Positions 48,622 to 58,627 are shown, counted from the stretch's first letter. The stretch: 64,000 nucleotides of DNA from Vibrio hannami (GCF_029589055.1 NZ_JARQZP010000003.1:992001-1056000), one strand, 5' to 3'. Notes: generated by a model from the letters alone, not told the origin. A program made the numbers and translations.

Positions 48622-49266
48622 ATGATTAAAGCACTTTTATTTGATATGGATGGCTTGATTTTCGATACAGAAGGTCTGTATAAAATCGCATGGCAGAAAG
48701 CGGCTAAAGATCAGGATATTGAGTTAACTGACGATTTGTATCGTAATTTTATTGGTGTACAAGACCCTGCATGTGAGCAGCTTTTAATCGATTGGTTTAG
48801 TGAACAATTAGATATAGAACGGTACAGAACCGTCAGAGATAGTTATCTGGCAGAGCTGAAGTCAGGGCAACCTGAATACAAAGCTGGGTTCAAACCTCTA
48901 TTTACAGAAGCAAAACAGAAAGGCCTAAAATTAGCGCTCGTTACCTCTTCATTTCTTAAAGACGTAAAGCACCATTTCGAAAATTCAGGCTTTCTTGAAC
49001 AGTTTGATGTAGTAATCACCGCTGAAAAGGTAGAAAACGGTAAGCCAGCACCTGACTGTTACATAATGGCTTGTGAGGCAATCGATGTTGAGCCACAACA
49101 TTGTCTGGTACTCGAAGACTCAAACAACGGTATGTTGGCCGGATTGAACGCAGGGTGTCAGGCAGCGATGATACCTGACCTCCTACCACCCAACGATGAA
49201 GTTAAGCAACGAGCAACCTACATTGTTTCATCGCTGCGCGACATTATCTCAGTGATTGAGAGTTAA
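48622..49266 (+). CDS. HAD-superfamily phosphatase, beta-phosphoglucomutase-like
   Basis: Motifs: FDMDGLIFDTEG (nucleophile and acid Asp), TSSFLKDV (motif II), NGKPAPDCY (Lys) and VLEDSNNG (acidic motif IV), with a helical cap at residues 15-80. This is the YcjU/GPP/beta-PGM-like subgroup, acting on small phosphosugars or phosphoglycolate-like substrates. The stop overlaps that of the convergent DUF3820 gene by 4 bases. Confidence 0.92.
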   Translation: MIKALLFDMDGLIFDTEGLYKIAWQKAAKDQDIELTDDLYRNFIGVQDPACEQLLIDWFSEQLDIERYRTVRDSYLAELKSGQPEYKAGFKPLFTEAKQKGLKLALVTSSFLKDVKHHFENSGFLEQFDVVITAEKVENGKPAPDCYIMACEAIDVEPQHCLVLEDSNNGMLAGLNAGCQAAMIPDLLPPNDEVKQRATYIVSSLRDIISVIES

Positions 49267-49484
49267 TCTTTGTACTTTAGGGGTTTGACAACACTGTCCA
49301 GCCCCTCAACTTTTAGAGCTAGACAGAGTTGCATCAACTGCCCTAGCTCTCCTTCCGGAAATTGCTCTTTTCTGGCAAACCAGAGTAAATATTCCTCGGG
49401 CAAATCTATAAGTACTCTGCCCGCATATTTTCCAAATGGCATTTGTGTTCGGGCTAATTTGAGGAGGTTCTGCTTTTCTAACAT
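49263..49484 (-). CDS. DUF3820 family protein
   Basis: The 73-residue protein carries TQMPFGKYAGRVLIDLPEEYLLWF, seen in two parts as MPFGKYAGR and LPEEYLLWF, the signature of DUF3820, sometimes described as a putative quorum-sensing-regulated virulence factor family. The function is unknown. Complete. Confidence 0.88.
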   Translation of the reverse strand: MLEKQNLLKLARTQMPFGKYAGRVLIDLPEEYLLWFARKEQFPEGELGQLMQLCLALKVEGLDSVVKPLKYKD

Positions 49485-49519
49485 TGGAGTATTCTTACAA
49501 AATAATAGCGCTCACTAGC

Positions 49520-50599
49520 CTATAGCGCTTTATAGGTTTTCACCACTCTTTTTGTCAGTTTTATGGTGAGTTCATAAGGTATCGTCCCTACTTCATTGGC
49601 TACCTTTTCTATCGGAAGATTTTCTCCCCAGAACTCAACGCTATCACCAACTCTATCCTGTGAGTCGAGCCCTAAATCCACGGTTATCATATCCATCGAC
49701 ACCCGGCCTACAATTGGTACTTCCCGCCCATTTACCCAAATAGGCGTTCCTGATGGTGCCAACCTCGGATAGCCATCTCCGTAACCCATTGCGACAACAC
49801 CAATTTTGGTCGGCGTTGATGATTTCCAGATTTCGCCATAGCCAACAGGCTTTCCTGCGCCATGTTCCCGGACCGATATCAATTTAGATTGCAGCGTCAT
49901 CACTGGCTTCAGGCCGTACTCAGAGCCTATGCTGTTTTCATCTGGAGATATTCCGTAAAGCGCAATTCCAGCTCTTACCTGGTCAAAATGGGCCAGGTCC
50001 CAGAATAAAATACCTGCGGAGTTTGCGATTGATTTGGCTCCGGGAAAGTCAGCAATCACCGATTCAAAAACGTCTATCTGATGCTGAGTTACTGAAGATT
50101 CTTTATCATCAGCGCAGCTAAAATGGCTGACGAAATTTATTTCACCTTTTATATTTGAACTGTTGCTCAACCTTTCTACGTATTCTGATACGTCTCCAGG
50201 TTGAACGCCTAAGCGATGCATTCCTGTGTCAACCTTTAGCCAGGTGATGATTGGTTGGCTTAGTCGAATAGCTACAAGGTCTTCTAGCTGAGTTTTGTCG
50301 TGAATAACGGTTTGAAAGTTCAATTCAGATGCCACGGCTAAATCTTCACGACAAAAACAGCCTTCAAGCAATAATATTGGCTGCTGTATACCAGCGGTTC
50401 TTAGCTCCATCGCTTCTTCTATTCTGGAGACTGCGAACGTATCGGCGATATCTAAAGCTTTAGCAACTTCGACCGCACAGTGACCGTATGCATCACCCTT
50501 TATTACCGCAATAACCCTATTACAACGACTGATCTCTTTTAGCCTGGCGTAGTTGTGCCTTAGAGCATTAAGATCAATCACAGCTTCCGCAGTGATCAT
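49520..50599 (-). CDS. alr: Alanine racemase
   Basis: PLP lysine in AVIKGDAYGHC, the second catalytic base in VGYGEIW, and the substrate motifs KVDTGMHRLG and VGRVSMDMITVDL identify a fold-type III alanine racemase of normal length (359). It interconverts L- and D-alanine. The N-terminus has no signal peptide, so it is cytoplasmic, unlike the periplasmic broad-spectrum racemases of vibrios. It is probably transcribed with the upstream symporter (76-base gap), pointing to catabolism of imported D-alanine as well as cell-wall supply. Confidence 0.95.
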   Translation of the reverse strand: MITAEAVIDLNALRHNYARLKEISRCNRVIAVIKGDAYGHCAVEVAKALDIADTFAVSRIEEAMELRTAGIQQPILLLEGCFCREDLAVASELNFQTVIHDKTQLEDLVAIRLSQPIITWLKVDTGMHRLGVQPGDVSEYVERLSNSSNIKGEINFVSHFSCADDKESSVTQHQIDVFESVIADFPGAKSIANSAGILFWDLAHFDQVRAGIALYGISPDENSIGSEYGLKPVMTLQSKLISVREHGAGKPVGYGEIWKSSTPTKIGVVAMGYGDGYPRLAPSGTPIWVNGREVPIVGRVSMDMITVDLGLDSQDRVGDSVEFWGENLPIEKVANEVGTIPYELTIKLTKRVVKTYKAL

Positions 50600-50675
50600 A
50601 AGAACTCCATAAGAATAGATTTAACAATTTTAAGAAGCTACTTCTTATCAAGATAAGAAGTAGCTATAAGGATAA

Positions 50676-52040
50676 TTACTCGGTTGCAGACGCTTCGTCT
50701 GCTTTTGAAGAAGAGAAATAACTCTTAGTTAGAGAGAAGATAACCGGACTTAACACCGCAAGCGCAATTAGGTTAGGTATCGCCATCATCGCATTCAGCG
50801 TATCACCCAACAGCCAGACAAAGTTAAGCTCAGCCATTGCACCTACCGGTAAAGCAAGAACAAAGATAACGCGGTATACGATAACTGCCTTAGCACCGAA
50901 CAGGTACTCTGCACAACGCTCACCATAAACAGACCAGCCTACAATCGTTGTGAAAGCAAAAACTGCAAGGCTGATAGCTACAAGATAGCTACCCCAACCA
51001 GGTAAAATATGACCAAATGCAGCAGACGTTAGTGCAGCACCCGATTCACCACCAGTCCACTCACCTGAGATTATAATCACAAGCCCAGTGATACTACAGA
51101 TAACTAAAGTATCCAGGAAGGTACCAAGCATAGCGATCAAGCCCTGACGAACAGGATCATCCGTTTGAGCACTTGCGTGAGCGATTGGCGCAGAACCAAG
51201 ACCCGCTTCGTTCGAGAATACGCCTCGTGCTACACCAAATCGAATTGCCATCCATACTGTAGCTCCGGCGAAGCCACCTTCAGCTGAAGCTGGCGTGAAT
51301 GCATGCTCAAACACTAACGCAATCGCAGCACCTAGCTCACCGAAGTTCATTAGTAGGATGATTAATCCACTGACGATATACGCAATTGCCATAAATGGAA
51401 CCATTGCGCCTGCAAACTTACCCACACGCTTAAGGCCACCGATAATAACAGCGCCAGCTAAAACCATGATAACGATGCCGACAACCAAAGGAGAAAAAGA
51501 AAAGTTAGATTCCAGCACCTGTGCAATAGAGTTAGACTGAACAGCGTTACCGATACCAAAGCTTGCTACCGCGCCAAACAGAGCGAATAACGTACCCAGC
51601 CACGCCCACTTCTGTCCCATACCGTTTTTGATGTAATACATCGGGCCGCCGACATAGGCACCATTTTCATCTTTTTCACGATACTTAACCGCAAGTACAG
51701 CTTCACCGAACTTAGTTGCCATACCAACGAGGGCCGTTAACCACATCCAGAACAGTGCACCTGGGCCACCAATAAATACCGCAGTAGCAACACCTGCAAT
51801 ATTACCTGTACCTACAGTCGCAGACATCGCAGTCATCAATGCCTGAAATGGCGGAATTTCCCCATCGCCACCAGAAGAGCGGCCACTCCACATCAGTTTA
51901 AATGCTCGTCCTATATTGAATATAGGCATAAACTTCAAACCAACGGTTAAATAGATACCAACTCCTAGAATAAGAATTAGCATAGGTACGCCCCACACTA
52001 TTCCATTCAACTGACCTATTAGGTCTGTTATTACTTCCAT
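50676..52040 (-). CDS. Sodium:alanine/glycine symporter, AGCS family
   Basis: The 454-residue protein has about ten membrane helices and the family signature GVFSNEAGLGSAPIAHASA. AGCS carriers import alanine or glycine with Na+; some take D-alanine. Its placement before alr suggests D/L-alanine uptake. It is divergent from dgcN across an 818-base gap with operator-like palindromes. A glycine riboswitch, known upstream of related vibrio symporters, was looked for and not seen. Confidence 0.95.
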   Translation of the reverse strand: MEVITDLIGQLNGIVWGVPMLILILGVGIYLTVGLKFMPIFNIGRAFKLMWSGRSSGGDGEIPPFQALMTAMSATVGTGNIAGVATAVFIGGPGALFWMWLTALVGMATKFGEAVLAVKYREKDENGAYVGGPMYYIKNGMGQKWAWLGTLFALFGAVASFGIGNAVQSNSIAQVLESNFSFSPLVVGIVIMVLAGAVIIGGLKRVGKFAGAMVPFMAIAYIVSGLIILLMNFGELGAAIALVFEHAFTPASAEGGFAGATVWMAIRFGVARGVFSNEAGLGSAPIAHASAQTDDPVRQGLIAMLGTFLDTLVICSITGLVIIISGEWTGGESGAALTSAAFGHILPGWGSYLVAISLAVFAFTTIVGWSVYGERCAEYLFGAKAVIVYRVIFVLALPVGAMAELNFVWLLGDTLNAMMAIPNLIALAVLSPVIFSLTKSYFSSSKADEASATE

Positions 52041-52858
52041 TTATTATTCTCCGTATTTATAACATTCAGATTTCTTTAGGCAAAAGCATCTGTAATTGCA
52101 TAAAACACCAAACTGAGTTTAAAAGTGCAAATTACAGACCAATTTAGTAACTCTCTTCGATAATAATATGCCAAAGAGAGCTAATTCCTGTAATGAATCA
52201 AAATAAGTGGAATAGTGCAAGAGAGGATAATTCACTCAGACCGAATTTAATAGAATATAGTTCCGACAACAGTGCTGATATACAGAATATTCCACCGATT
52301 ACAATGAGGTAAATCTTGACCTTTTTCTTAGTGTAAAACTAAAACACTCCCAATAAATATAGCCTACAGCTACCAGATATAACTCTATTCTCTCATCAAA
52401 ATCCAGCTAACATTCACCAGCATGGTGCAACAAAGCACCACATTGGTGAATAAGTAACGATTTGACAGCATAAATAACCAGACATATATCAGGGGTGTGG
52501 ACACATTTAATAAAAAATATTTCATTAAATCTTATAATTCTCACATAGCACATAATCCTAAAAGAAATAGGTTCTGCATAATTATATAAAACTTAGAATT
52601 TTTTAATTCTGGCATTTAGTTTTATTGACCTTAATTCAGACAGAATTATTTTCTATTTATATTCGTATTTTCAACATATAAAAAAACATTACCAGAGAAA
52701 GAAATCAGTCCCAAAACCTACCAAAACCCCGATATCTCACCTACCACAGTATATAAAAAGCTCATCACCCCCTCATAGTTGTCACGAATTTTGCACTACA
52801 TAAATCAACAATACATAAAACATTTATCTACACGACATCGAATTAATGGAGAACTAAA
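52041..52858. other. Long divergent intergenic region between symporter and dgcN
   Basis: About 820 AT-rich bases with no supportable gene. It must contain the promoters of both divergent transcripts. The most notable structure is the twin palindrome at 52413-52450. Confidence 0.6.
52413..52450. promoter_or_regulatory. Candidate twin operator: two CACCA-N3-TGGTG palindromes 21 bp apart
   Basis: CACCAGCATGGTG (52415-52427) and CACCACATTGGTG (52436-52448) are 13-bp dyads starting exactly 21 bp apart, two helical turns. The whole also forms a larger dyad centred at 52431.5 (TTCACCA with TGGTGAA, GGTGC with GCACC). This is what a dimeric repressor or activator with cooperative binding would use to control both divergent operons. 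No regulator gene for it is in the window. Confidence 0.5.
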
Positions 52859-53866
52859 ATGGAATTACAAAAACCATATCTACTATTCCTGGGTGATGCA
52901 GCCGATCCGCTAGCCGCTAAAGTTGCTCAAGGGATCAAAACCTGGCATCCGGAATACTGTGTAGGTCAATTCAGACTTCCTGAATGTAATGCTGATTGTC
53001 AGTTAGAAGATATGTCTATTTCTGAAGCCGTAGCAGCTGACGCAAAAACACTGGTTATTGGCGTGGCTAATAGAGGTGGCGTCATTTCAAAAGAGTGGAT
53101 CAGCGTATTGATTGAAGCTCTTGAGTCTGGATTGGATCTCGCGTCAGGTCTTCACAATAAACTTGCTGACATCCCGGAAATTGTCGAGTGTGCAAATAAA
53201 AATGGCCGTAAGTTATTCGATGTTCGCTATCCAACTCAAAGTTACCCTGTAGCAAATGGTAAGAAGCGCACTGGCCGCCGTCTATTAACTGTTGGCACAG
53301 ACTGTTCATGTGGCAAGATGTACACTTCTCTGGCAATTGAAAAAGAGATGAAAGCTCAAGGAAGGAATGCTGACTTCAGAGCTACAGGTCAGACTGGTAT
53401 TCTGATTTCAGGCGAAGGAGTTAGTGTTGACTGCGTAGTCGCTGACTTTATATCCGGTGCTATCGAGACTATCTCGCCAGACAACAGTGCTGATCATTGG
53501 GATGTAATCGAAGGTCAGGGCTCACTATTCCATCCTTCGTTCGCTGGCGTAACGACCGGGTTAATTCATGGTTCTCAGCCTGACGCACTGGTACTTTGTC
53601 ATGAGCCAACACGTACACACATGCGTGGACTGCCTGAATATTCAGTACCTGAAATCCAGAGCTGTATGGATGCGAATATCGCTACTGCAAAGCTAACCAA
53701 TCCGAATACTCAGTTTATCGGCATTTCGGTGAACACTTCTCTTTTAGAAGAAAAAGAAGCACTATCTTATATGGATAAACTTGAGTCAGAGTTTGGCATC
53801 CCTGTTGTTGATCCATTCCGCCAGGGTGTTAGCCGAATTGTAGAGAAGCTATCGGAGCTAAAATGA
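52859..53866 (+). CDS. dgcN: D-glutamate N-acetyltransferase (DUF1611)
   Basis: The 335-residue DUF1611 protein contains the P-loop-like VGTDCSCGKMYTSLAIEKEM, QTGILISGEG and VIEGQGSLFHPSF, all standard for the family. DUF1611 members were named DgcN in work on D-glutamate degradation, where the enzyme acetylates D-Glu before racemisation. The downstream enolase-superfamily gene overlaps by 4 bases, exactly the dgcN-dgcA arrangement. Function is inferred from that knowledge. Confidence 0.85.
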   Translation: MELQKPYLLFLGDAADPLAAKVAQGIKTWHPEYCVGQFRLPECNADCQLEDMSISEAVAADAKTLVIGVANRGGVISKEWISVLIEALESGLDLASGLHNKLADIPEIVECANKNGRKLFDVRYPTQSYPVANGKKRTGRRLLTVGTDCSCGKMYTSLAIEKEMKAQGRNADFRATGQTGILISGEGVSVDCVVADFISGAIETISPDNSADHWDVIEGQGSLFHPSFAGVTTGLIHGSQPDALVLCHEPTRTHMRGLPEYSVPEIQSCMDANIATAKLTNPNTQFIGISVNTSLLEEKEALSYMDKLESEFGIPVVDPFRQGVSRIVEKLSELK

Positions 53867-54837
53867 AGCTAAAACTATCAACCAATAGTTGGCCAATCCG
53901 GGGAAGTTTTACGATATCCCGAGGCAGTAAAACACAGGTTGATGTCATTGTTGTTGAGTTAGAGCAAAATGGCATCATAGGGCGAGGAGAGTGCGTTCCA
54001 TACGGTCGGTACAACGAATCTATAGAAAGCGTATTAGCTGAACTGGAAAGTATTCAGGCCTCTGTGGAAAGTGGCGTAAATCAGAAAGAAATTCAAAGTC
54101 TCCTGCCTTCCGGTGCTGCACGAAATGCTCTTGACTGCGCGTATTGGGATCTGAAATGTAAAAGCAAAGGTATATCGATTTGGGATAGTCTTTCTATTAC
54201 ACCCGAGCCCCTGGTTACGGCATATACGCTCTCGCTTGATACACCTGAAAACATGGAACAGGCGGCGATAGAAAATGCTCACAGACCTTTGCTCAAGTTG
54301 AAACTTGGAGGCAAGGAAGATCTAGACCGGGTAAAAGCGGTACGGCGCGGAGCACCAGATTCAGATATTATCCTGGATGCCAACGAAGCATGGGATGCCA
54401 ACATCTATCAAGCCTTGATACCAGAACTTGTAAAGCTTGGTGTTAGCATGATAGAACAACCGTTTCCGGCCGATAAAGATGATGTTTTGCTAAAACTTCC
54501 GCGTCCCATTCCAATTTGTGCCGACGAATCCTGTCATGATAGAAAGAGCCTAGCCCAAATCATTGATCGTTATGAAATGATCAATATAAAGATAGATAAA
54601 ACCGGTGGACTAACCGAGGCTCTGGCATTAAAACAAGAGGCAGAACAGGCAGGTTTACAAGTGATGGTTGGCTGCATGCTAGCATCTTCTTTAAGTATGG
54701 CTCCTGCGTTTGTTGTTGCACAGGGTGCACAAATTGTCGATCTTGATGGCCCGTTACTGCTAAGCCAAGACATCAAACATGGATTTAAATTTGAACAAAA
54801 CCGAATGCTGCCATTTACTCCAGCACTTTGGGGATAA
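53863..54837 (+). CDS. dgcA: Enolase-superfamily epimerase, N-acetyl-D-glutamate racemase DgcA
   Basis: The muconate lactonizing enzyme-like barrel has the second-strand LLKLKLGG lysine, metal ligands in DANEAW, IEQPF and CADESCHD, and the opposite lysine in INIKIDKTGG, the 1,1-proton-transfer geometry of dipeptide epimerases. Coupled with dgcN it most likely racemises N-acetyl-D-Glu to the L form. Ala-Glu epimerase is the main alternative. Coding overlaps dgcN by 4 bases. Confidence 0.85.
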   Translation: MKLKLSTNSWPIRGSFTISRGSKTQVDVIVVELEQNGIIGRGECVPYGRYNESIESVLAELESIQASVESGVNQKEIQSLLPSGAARNALDCAYWDLKCKSKGISIWDSLSITPEPLVTAYTLSLDTPENMEQAAIENAHRPLLKLKLGGKEDLDRVKAVRRGAPDSDIILDANEAWDANIYQALIPELVKLGVSMIEQPFPADKDDVLLKLPRPIPICADESCHDRKSLAQIIDRYEMINIKIDKTGGLTEALALKQEAEQAGLQVMVGCMLASSLSMAPAFVVAQGAQIVDLDGPLLLSQDIKHGFKFEQNRMLPFTPALWG

Positions 54838-54857
54838 AGATAATAAAGGTTAAAACT

Positions 54858-55679
54858 ATGGAACGTACCGTATACGTTAACGGAGAATTTCTCCCTGAAT
54901 CAGAGGCTAAGGTTTCAATATTTGATCGCGGCTTTCTGTTTGCAGATGCGATTTATGAAGTCACCGCAGTTGTCGATGGCAAACTCCTGGACAACGATGG
55001 CCATATTGCTCGCCTAGCGAGATCATGTAACGAACTGGAATTAACCAACCCATTTACTGCCGAGTCGTTAACAGAGCTCCAAAAAGAGATCGCGAGACGT
55101 AATAACCTGATAGAAGGTGGGATTTATCTACAGGTAACCCGAGGCAACGCTGGTGATAGAGACTTCGCTTACCCAGCTGAAGATGTGCCGCCTACAGTAG
55201 TGATGTTCACCCAGTCTCGCTCTGTCGTAGAGACACCAAAGGCCGAAAAAGGCGTTAAGGTAATCTCAATACCTGATATCCGTTGGCATCGAAGAGATAT
55301 CAAAACAACACAGCTATTATCCGCGTGTATGGCTAAACAAGCAGCCATCAAAGCAGGTGCCTCAGACACATGGCTTATCGAAGATGGGTATGTGACAGAG
55401 GGAAGCTCTAACAATGTTTATATCGTAACAAAAGAAGGCAAGGTAGTTACCCGCCCCCTAAGTAACGACATCTTACACGGCATAACACGCGCAGCTCTGT
55501 TGAAAATGGCTTCAGACGCTAATATCGAAATAGAGGAACGCCTGTTTACAATTGAAGAAGCCTACGATGCAGAAGAAGCATTTTTAAGCTCAGCTTCGAC
55601 ATTTGTATGGCCCGTTGTTCAAATTGATGACAAAACTATTGGTTCTGGAAAACCAGGGCCTGTAGCTAAAAAAGCTTAG
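54858..55679 (+). CDS. dat: D-amino-acid transaminase (class IV)
   Basis: The PLP lysine lies in RRDIKTTQLLS, with the fold-type IV motifs FDRGFLFADAIYEV and EGSSNNVYIV. The length (273 from ATG 54858) equals bacterial D-alanine transaminases, which swap amino groups between D-Ala and 2-oxoglutarate to give D-Glu. The frame opens earlier at 54828, but AAAGG before ATG 54858 supports that start. It directly links D-Ala to the D-Glu pathway of dgcN-dgcA. Confidence 0.9.
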   Translation: MERTVYVNGEFLPESEAKVSIFDRGFLFADAIYEVTAVVDGKLLDNDGHIARLARSCNELELTNPFTAESLTELQKEIARRNNLIEGGIYLQVTRGNAGDRDFAYPAEDVPPTVVMFTQSRSVVETPKAEKGVKVISIPDIRWHRRDIKTTQLLSACMAKQAAIKAGASDTWLIEDGYVTEGSSNNVYIVTKEGKVVTRPLSNDILHGITRAALLKMASDANIEIEERLFTIEEAYDAEEAFLSSASTFVWPVVQIDDKTIGSGKPGPVAKKA

Positions 55680-55748
55680 AGAAATATATCTGGAAATTGC
55701 GAAATCAACAGGTATTTCTATATAACAGACAGTATTAATTGATTAAAT

Positions 55749-55781
55749 ATGCCACACACATCTTTGTTTGTGGCATTTTTT
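55749..55781 (+). terminator. Terminator after the dgcN-dgcA-dat operon
   Basis: ATGCCACA (55749-55756) pairs with TGTGGCAT (55769-55776), then T5. It separates the D-amino-acid enzymes from the second symporter, which lies after about 270 non-coding bases. Confidence 0.82.
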
Positions 55782-56051
55782 GTTATAAATCAACACCTGT
55801 TAACAATCTGATTTATAATGAAATAAGCTTTCCATTCATCTTTTCTATCTCTCAGTTTCTCATTGTCAAGATTTTTCCCTGCTTCGGTTTCCAGTATAAT
55901 CCTCCGCTTGTACTGAGATTAGTGGCTAATTTTCATACAATTCGAGATGTATCACGAAAGATAATTTGCCAGCAGTAGCGACAAAATACTCATATACACT
56001 ACTGAATAATTATTCTCAGGACAGACATTTGAAATAATTCAAGGAGTCCAA

Positions 56052-56475
56052 ATGGAATTTTTACAATCCTTTTGGGATGATTGGTGATCTAACCTGGGGC
56101 TGGGCACTTATCCCATTCCTGGTGATCTTTGGCCTGTTCTTTACTATTGTTACGGATTTTGTACAGTTCAGGTTCTTTAAACGCATGTTCCGCGTATTGC
56201 TGACGAAAAACCAAACAGCTGGCGAAAAATCTATCTCAGGCCGTGAAGCACTTTTACTATCCGTTGGTGGCCGTGTAGGTGGTGGTAACATCGCTGGTGT
56301 CGCAGTAGCGATTACTCTAGGTGGTCCTGGTGCAGTATTCTGGATGTGGGCGATTGCGCTTGTCGGCATGGCAACCAGCCTGGTTGAATGTTCTCTGGCT
56401 CAGCTATACAAGCGTAAAAGAAGGCGACGATTTCCGTGGTGGTGCGGCTCAGACTATTGTATATGGCCTTGGTAA
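56052..56475 (+). pseudogene. AGCS symporter, N-terminal pieces with frameshifts
   Basis: AAGGAG stands before ATG 56052 (MEFLQSF). Removing one T from the T4 run at about 56070 continues as MIGDLTWGWALIPFLV, the frame visible from 56077. It runs through GGRVGGGNIAGVAVAITLGGPGAVFWMW and breaks again at about 56410, where one extra base (A in AAAA, or the C before GT) separates it from KEGDDFRGGAAQ. Both are single-base events. Confidence 0.82.
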
Positions 56476-57469
56476 AGACTACCGCTGGTTGGCTTACGTA
56501 TATGCTGTATGTCTGATCGCTTCATTCGCAATCGGCTTTAACGCATTCCAGGGCAACACTGTAGCTGGCGCAGCAGCAGACAGCCTTGGTATTGACCGCA
56601 TGTACACTGGCGTTTTCCTCGCTGGCGTGGTTGGCTTTATCATTTATGGTGGTATCCACCGTATCGCTAAAGCAGCCGATGTAATTGTACCGATCATGGC
56701 CGTTGCATACATGCTAATCGCAATAGTGATCATTCTTATGAACATCGCTGAACTTCCAGCGGTTATCGCTTCAATCGTAAGCAATGCGTTCGGTCTTGAA
56801 GAAGCCGTTGGTGGTGGTATGGGCGCTGCACTGGCACAAGGTCTTCGTCGCGGTCTGTTCTCGAACGAAGCTGGCCTTGGTTCAGCGCCAAACGTAGCGG
56901 CAACTGCAGACGTAACTCACCCTATCAGCCAGGGTATCACTCAATCTCTGTCTGTATTTATCGACACTATTATCGTATGTAGCTGTACTGCATTCGTTAT
57001 CCTTCTGGGTGACGTTTACGTACCAGGTGCCGATATCGATGGTGTTGTTCTAACTCAGCAGTCACTAGTATCACATCTTGGTGAGTGGGCGAAGTACTAC
57101 CTGACATTTGCTATCCTGCTGTTCTCTTTCAGCTCGGTAATCTACAACTACTACCTTGGTGAAAACGCACTAGCATTTATGTCTAAGAGCAAATCTGCTC
57201 TGCACGTACTGCGTGCCGCTGTAATCCTGATTGTATTCACTGGTGCTGTAGCACCTGCTGCAACTTCAGTATTCTTCTTCTCAGATCCTATGATGGGTAT
57301 TCTGGCGGTAGTGAACTTGCTGGCACTGATCATGCTGTTCCCAACAGCGATGAGAATACTAAAAGATTACCGTGCACAACTTGCAGAAGGTAAAGAACAC
57401 CCAGAGTTTGACTCTGCTAAGTTCGCAGATCTTGATATCGATGAGACAGCGTGGCCGAAGAAAAGCTAA
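56321..57469 (+). CDS. Second sodium:alanine symporter (AGCS), main part
   Basis: Genuine sequence starts at about 56412 (KEGDDFRGGAAQTIVYGLG) and includes the family signature RRGLFSNEAGLGSAPNVAATA and the remaining membrane helices. The composite gene (56052-57469) is a full-length AGCS carrier, distinct from the copy at 50676. It is placed after dgcN-dgcA-dat, suggesting uptake of D-alanine or another small amino acid for that pathway. Confidence 0.9.
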   Translation: MVLVQYSGCGRLRLSAWQPAWLNVLWLSYTSVKEGDDFRGGAAQTIVYGLGKDYRWLAYVYAVCLIASFAIGFNAFQGNTVAGAAADSLGIDRMYTGVFLAGVVGFIIYGGIHRIAKAADVIVPIMAVAYMLIAIVIILMNIAELPAVIASIVSNAFGLEEAVGGGMGAALAQGLRRGLFSNEAGLGSAPNVAATADVTHPISQGITQSLSVFIDTIIVCSCTAFVILLGDVYVPGADIDGVVLTQQSLVSHLGEWAKYYLTFAILLFSFSSVIYNYYLGENALAFMSKSKSALHVLRAAVILIVFTGAVAPAATSVFFFSDPMMGILAVVNLLALIMLFPTAMRILKDYRAQLAEGKEHPEFDSAKFADLDIDETAWPKKS

Positions 57470-57500
57470 TTTTGCTTAATTCGCACCATAAATAGTTGAT

Positions 57501-57525
57501 AAAAGCTCCTTCGGGGGCTTTTTTA
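57501..57525 (+). terminator. UUCG-loop terminator after the second AGCS gene
   Basis: AAAAGCTCC (57501-57509) pairs with GGGGCTTTT (57514-57522) around TTCG, followed by more Ts; a textbook terminator. Confidence 0.93.
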
Positions 57526-57596
57526 GTTCTTGCACCTGATTAAGTTTAACGCCAAACTGACGCTCCATTTACCGTTACAGCACTCAAGGAAAGCCA

Positions 57597-58487
57597 ATGC
57601 CTTTTATCAGCACGATTCAGTTGATCGCACTCGCCGCTATTTGGGGTAGCTCATTTCTTTTTATGCGATTAACCGCTACGGCACTGGGACCAGCAGTCCT
57701 CATCGAAGCAAGGGTAGCACTAGCAGCTCTATTCCTTTTTATCGCCTCACTTTATTTAAAGCGTCGCCTCCCTTTACTCGAATTTAAAAAACACTTCTTT
57801 ATTATCGGATTGTTCAACACTGCCCTTCCCTTTTTACTATTTGCTTACGCAGCACAAACTCTCAATGCCTCAACGCTATCAATACTTAATTCTACTGCTG
57901 CTATCTGGGGAGCCGCTATAAGTGTCATCTGGACAAAGGAACCACTTACTAAAAAAGCAACTTTGGGCTTACTGGTTGGCGTTATAGGTGTTGTGATTTT
58001 GGTAGGATGGGATGCAGCCAGAATTGGCAATAATGCCTTACTTCCTATTCTGGCAGGCGTATTTGCTGCCGCTTGTTATGGTATCGCTAGCAACTACGCA
58101 AAAACAGCACCTAGTATTTCATCTTTCGATAATGCACATGGAAGTATGTGGGCAGCCTCGTTGCTCGTCTTACCAATGGCTATAGTCATGCCAGTCAGAG
58201 AAGTTCCCACTCCAGATATGGCTTTCTCTGTCATCGCACTAGGAGTGATATGTACAGGCGTCGCTTATCTGCTTTATTTCAAATTGATTTCAGAGATAGG
58301 AGCGGCTTCTGCGCTATCCGTTACCTTCCTTATTCCTGCATTTGGAATTTTATGGGGCTACCTGATCCTCGATGAGCACGTTGGCTGGAATACCCTTGTC
58401 GGGACAATCCTGGTTCTATCAGGGATAACCATGGTTACCAATTTTTCATTACGCCGATTAATCCATTCACGTTTTCAAACAAATTAA
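57597..58487 (+). CDS. DMT-superfamily transporter (EamA)
   Basis: Ten hydrophobic helices in two EamA repeats, with AAIWGSSFLFMRL near the start and GYLILDEHVGWNTLVGTILV near the end, give a drug/metabolite exporter of 296 residues. Such carriers often export amino acids or their metabolites. The substrate is not known; the setting suggests an amino-acid-related compound. The start ATG 57597 follows AAGGAA. Confidence 0.9.
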   Translation: MPFISTIQLIALAAIWGSSFLFMRLTATALGPAVLIEARVALAALFLFIASLYLKRRLPLLEFKKHFFIIGLFNTALPFLLFAYAAQTLNASTLSILNSTAAIWGAAISVIWTKEPLTKKATLGLLVGVIGVVILVGWDAARIGNNALLPILAGVFAAACYGIASNYAKTAPSISSFDNAHGSMWAASLLVLPMAIVMPVREVPTPDMAFSVIALGVICTGVAYLLYFKLISEIGAASALSVTFLIPAFGILWGYLILDEHVGWNTLVGTILVLSGITMVTNFSLRRLIHSRFQTN

Positions 58488-58627
58488 TCTGGACAGCTTC
58501 TCACAGCGCTATTTGCTCTGACATTCTTCTGACGTAGAATTCATTGTTTTTTCATAAAATCACCCTCCAGCCTCCCCCTCGTCAGGGGGAGGTTATGATT
58601 TATAACGCAAAAATATTAGAGTTACAG

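Noticed and set aside
52041..52300. Glycine riboswitch upstream of the AGCS symporter
   Set aside because: The conserved glycine aptamer cores seen in other vibrios are not present in the leader on the minus strand.
52500..52860. Small gene upstream of dgcN
   Set aside because: Stops in all frames and extreme AT content; no ribosome site with a sustained frame.
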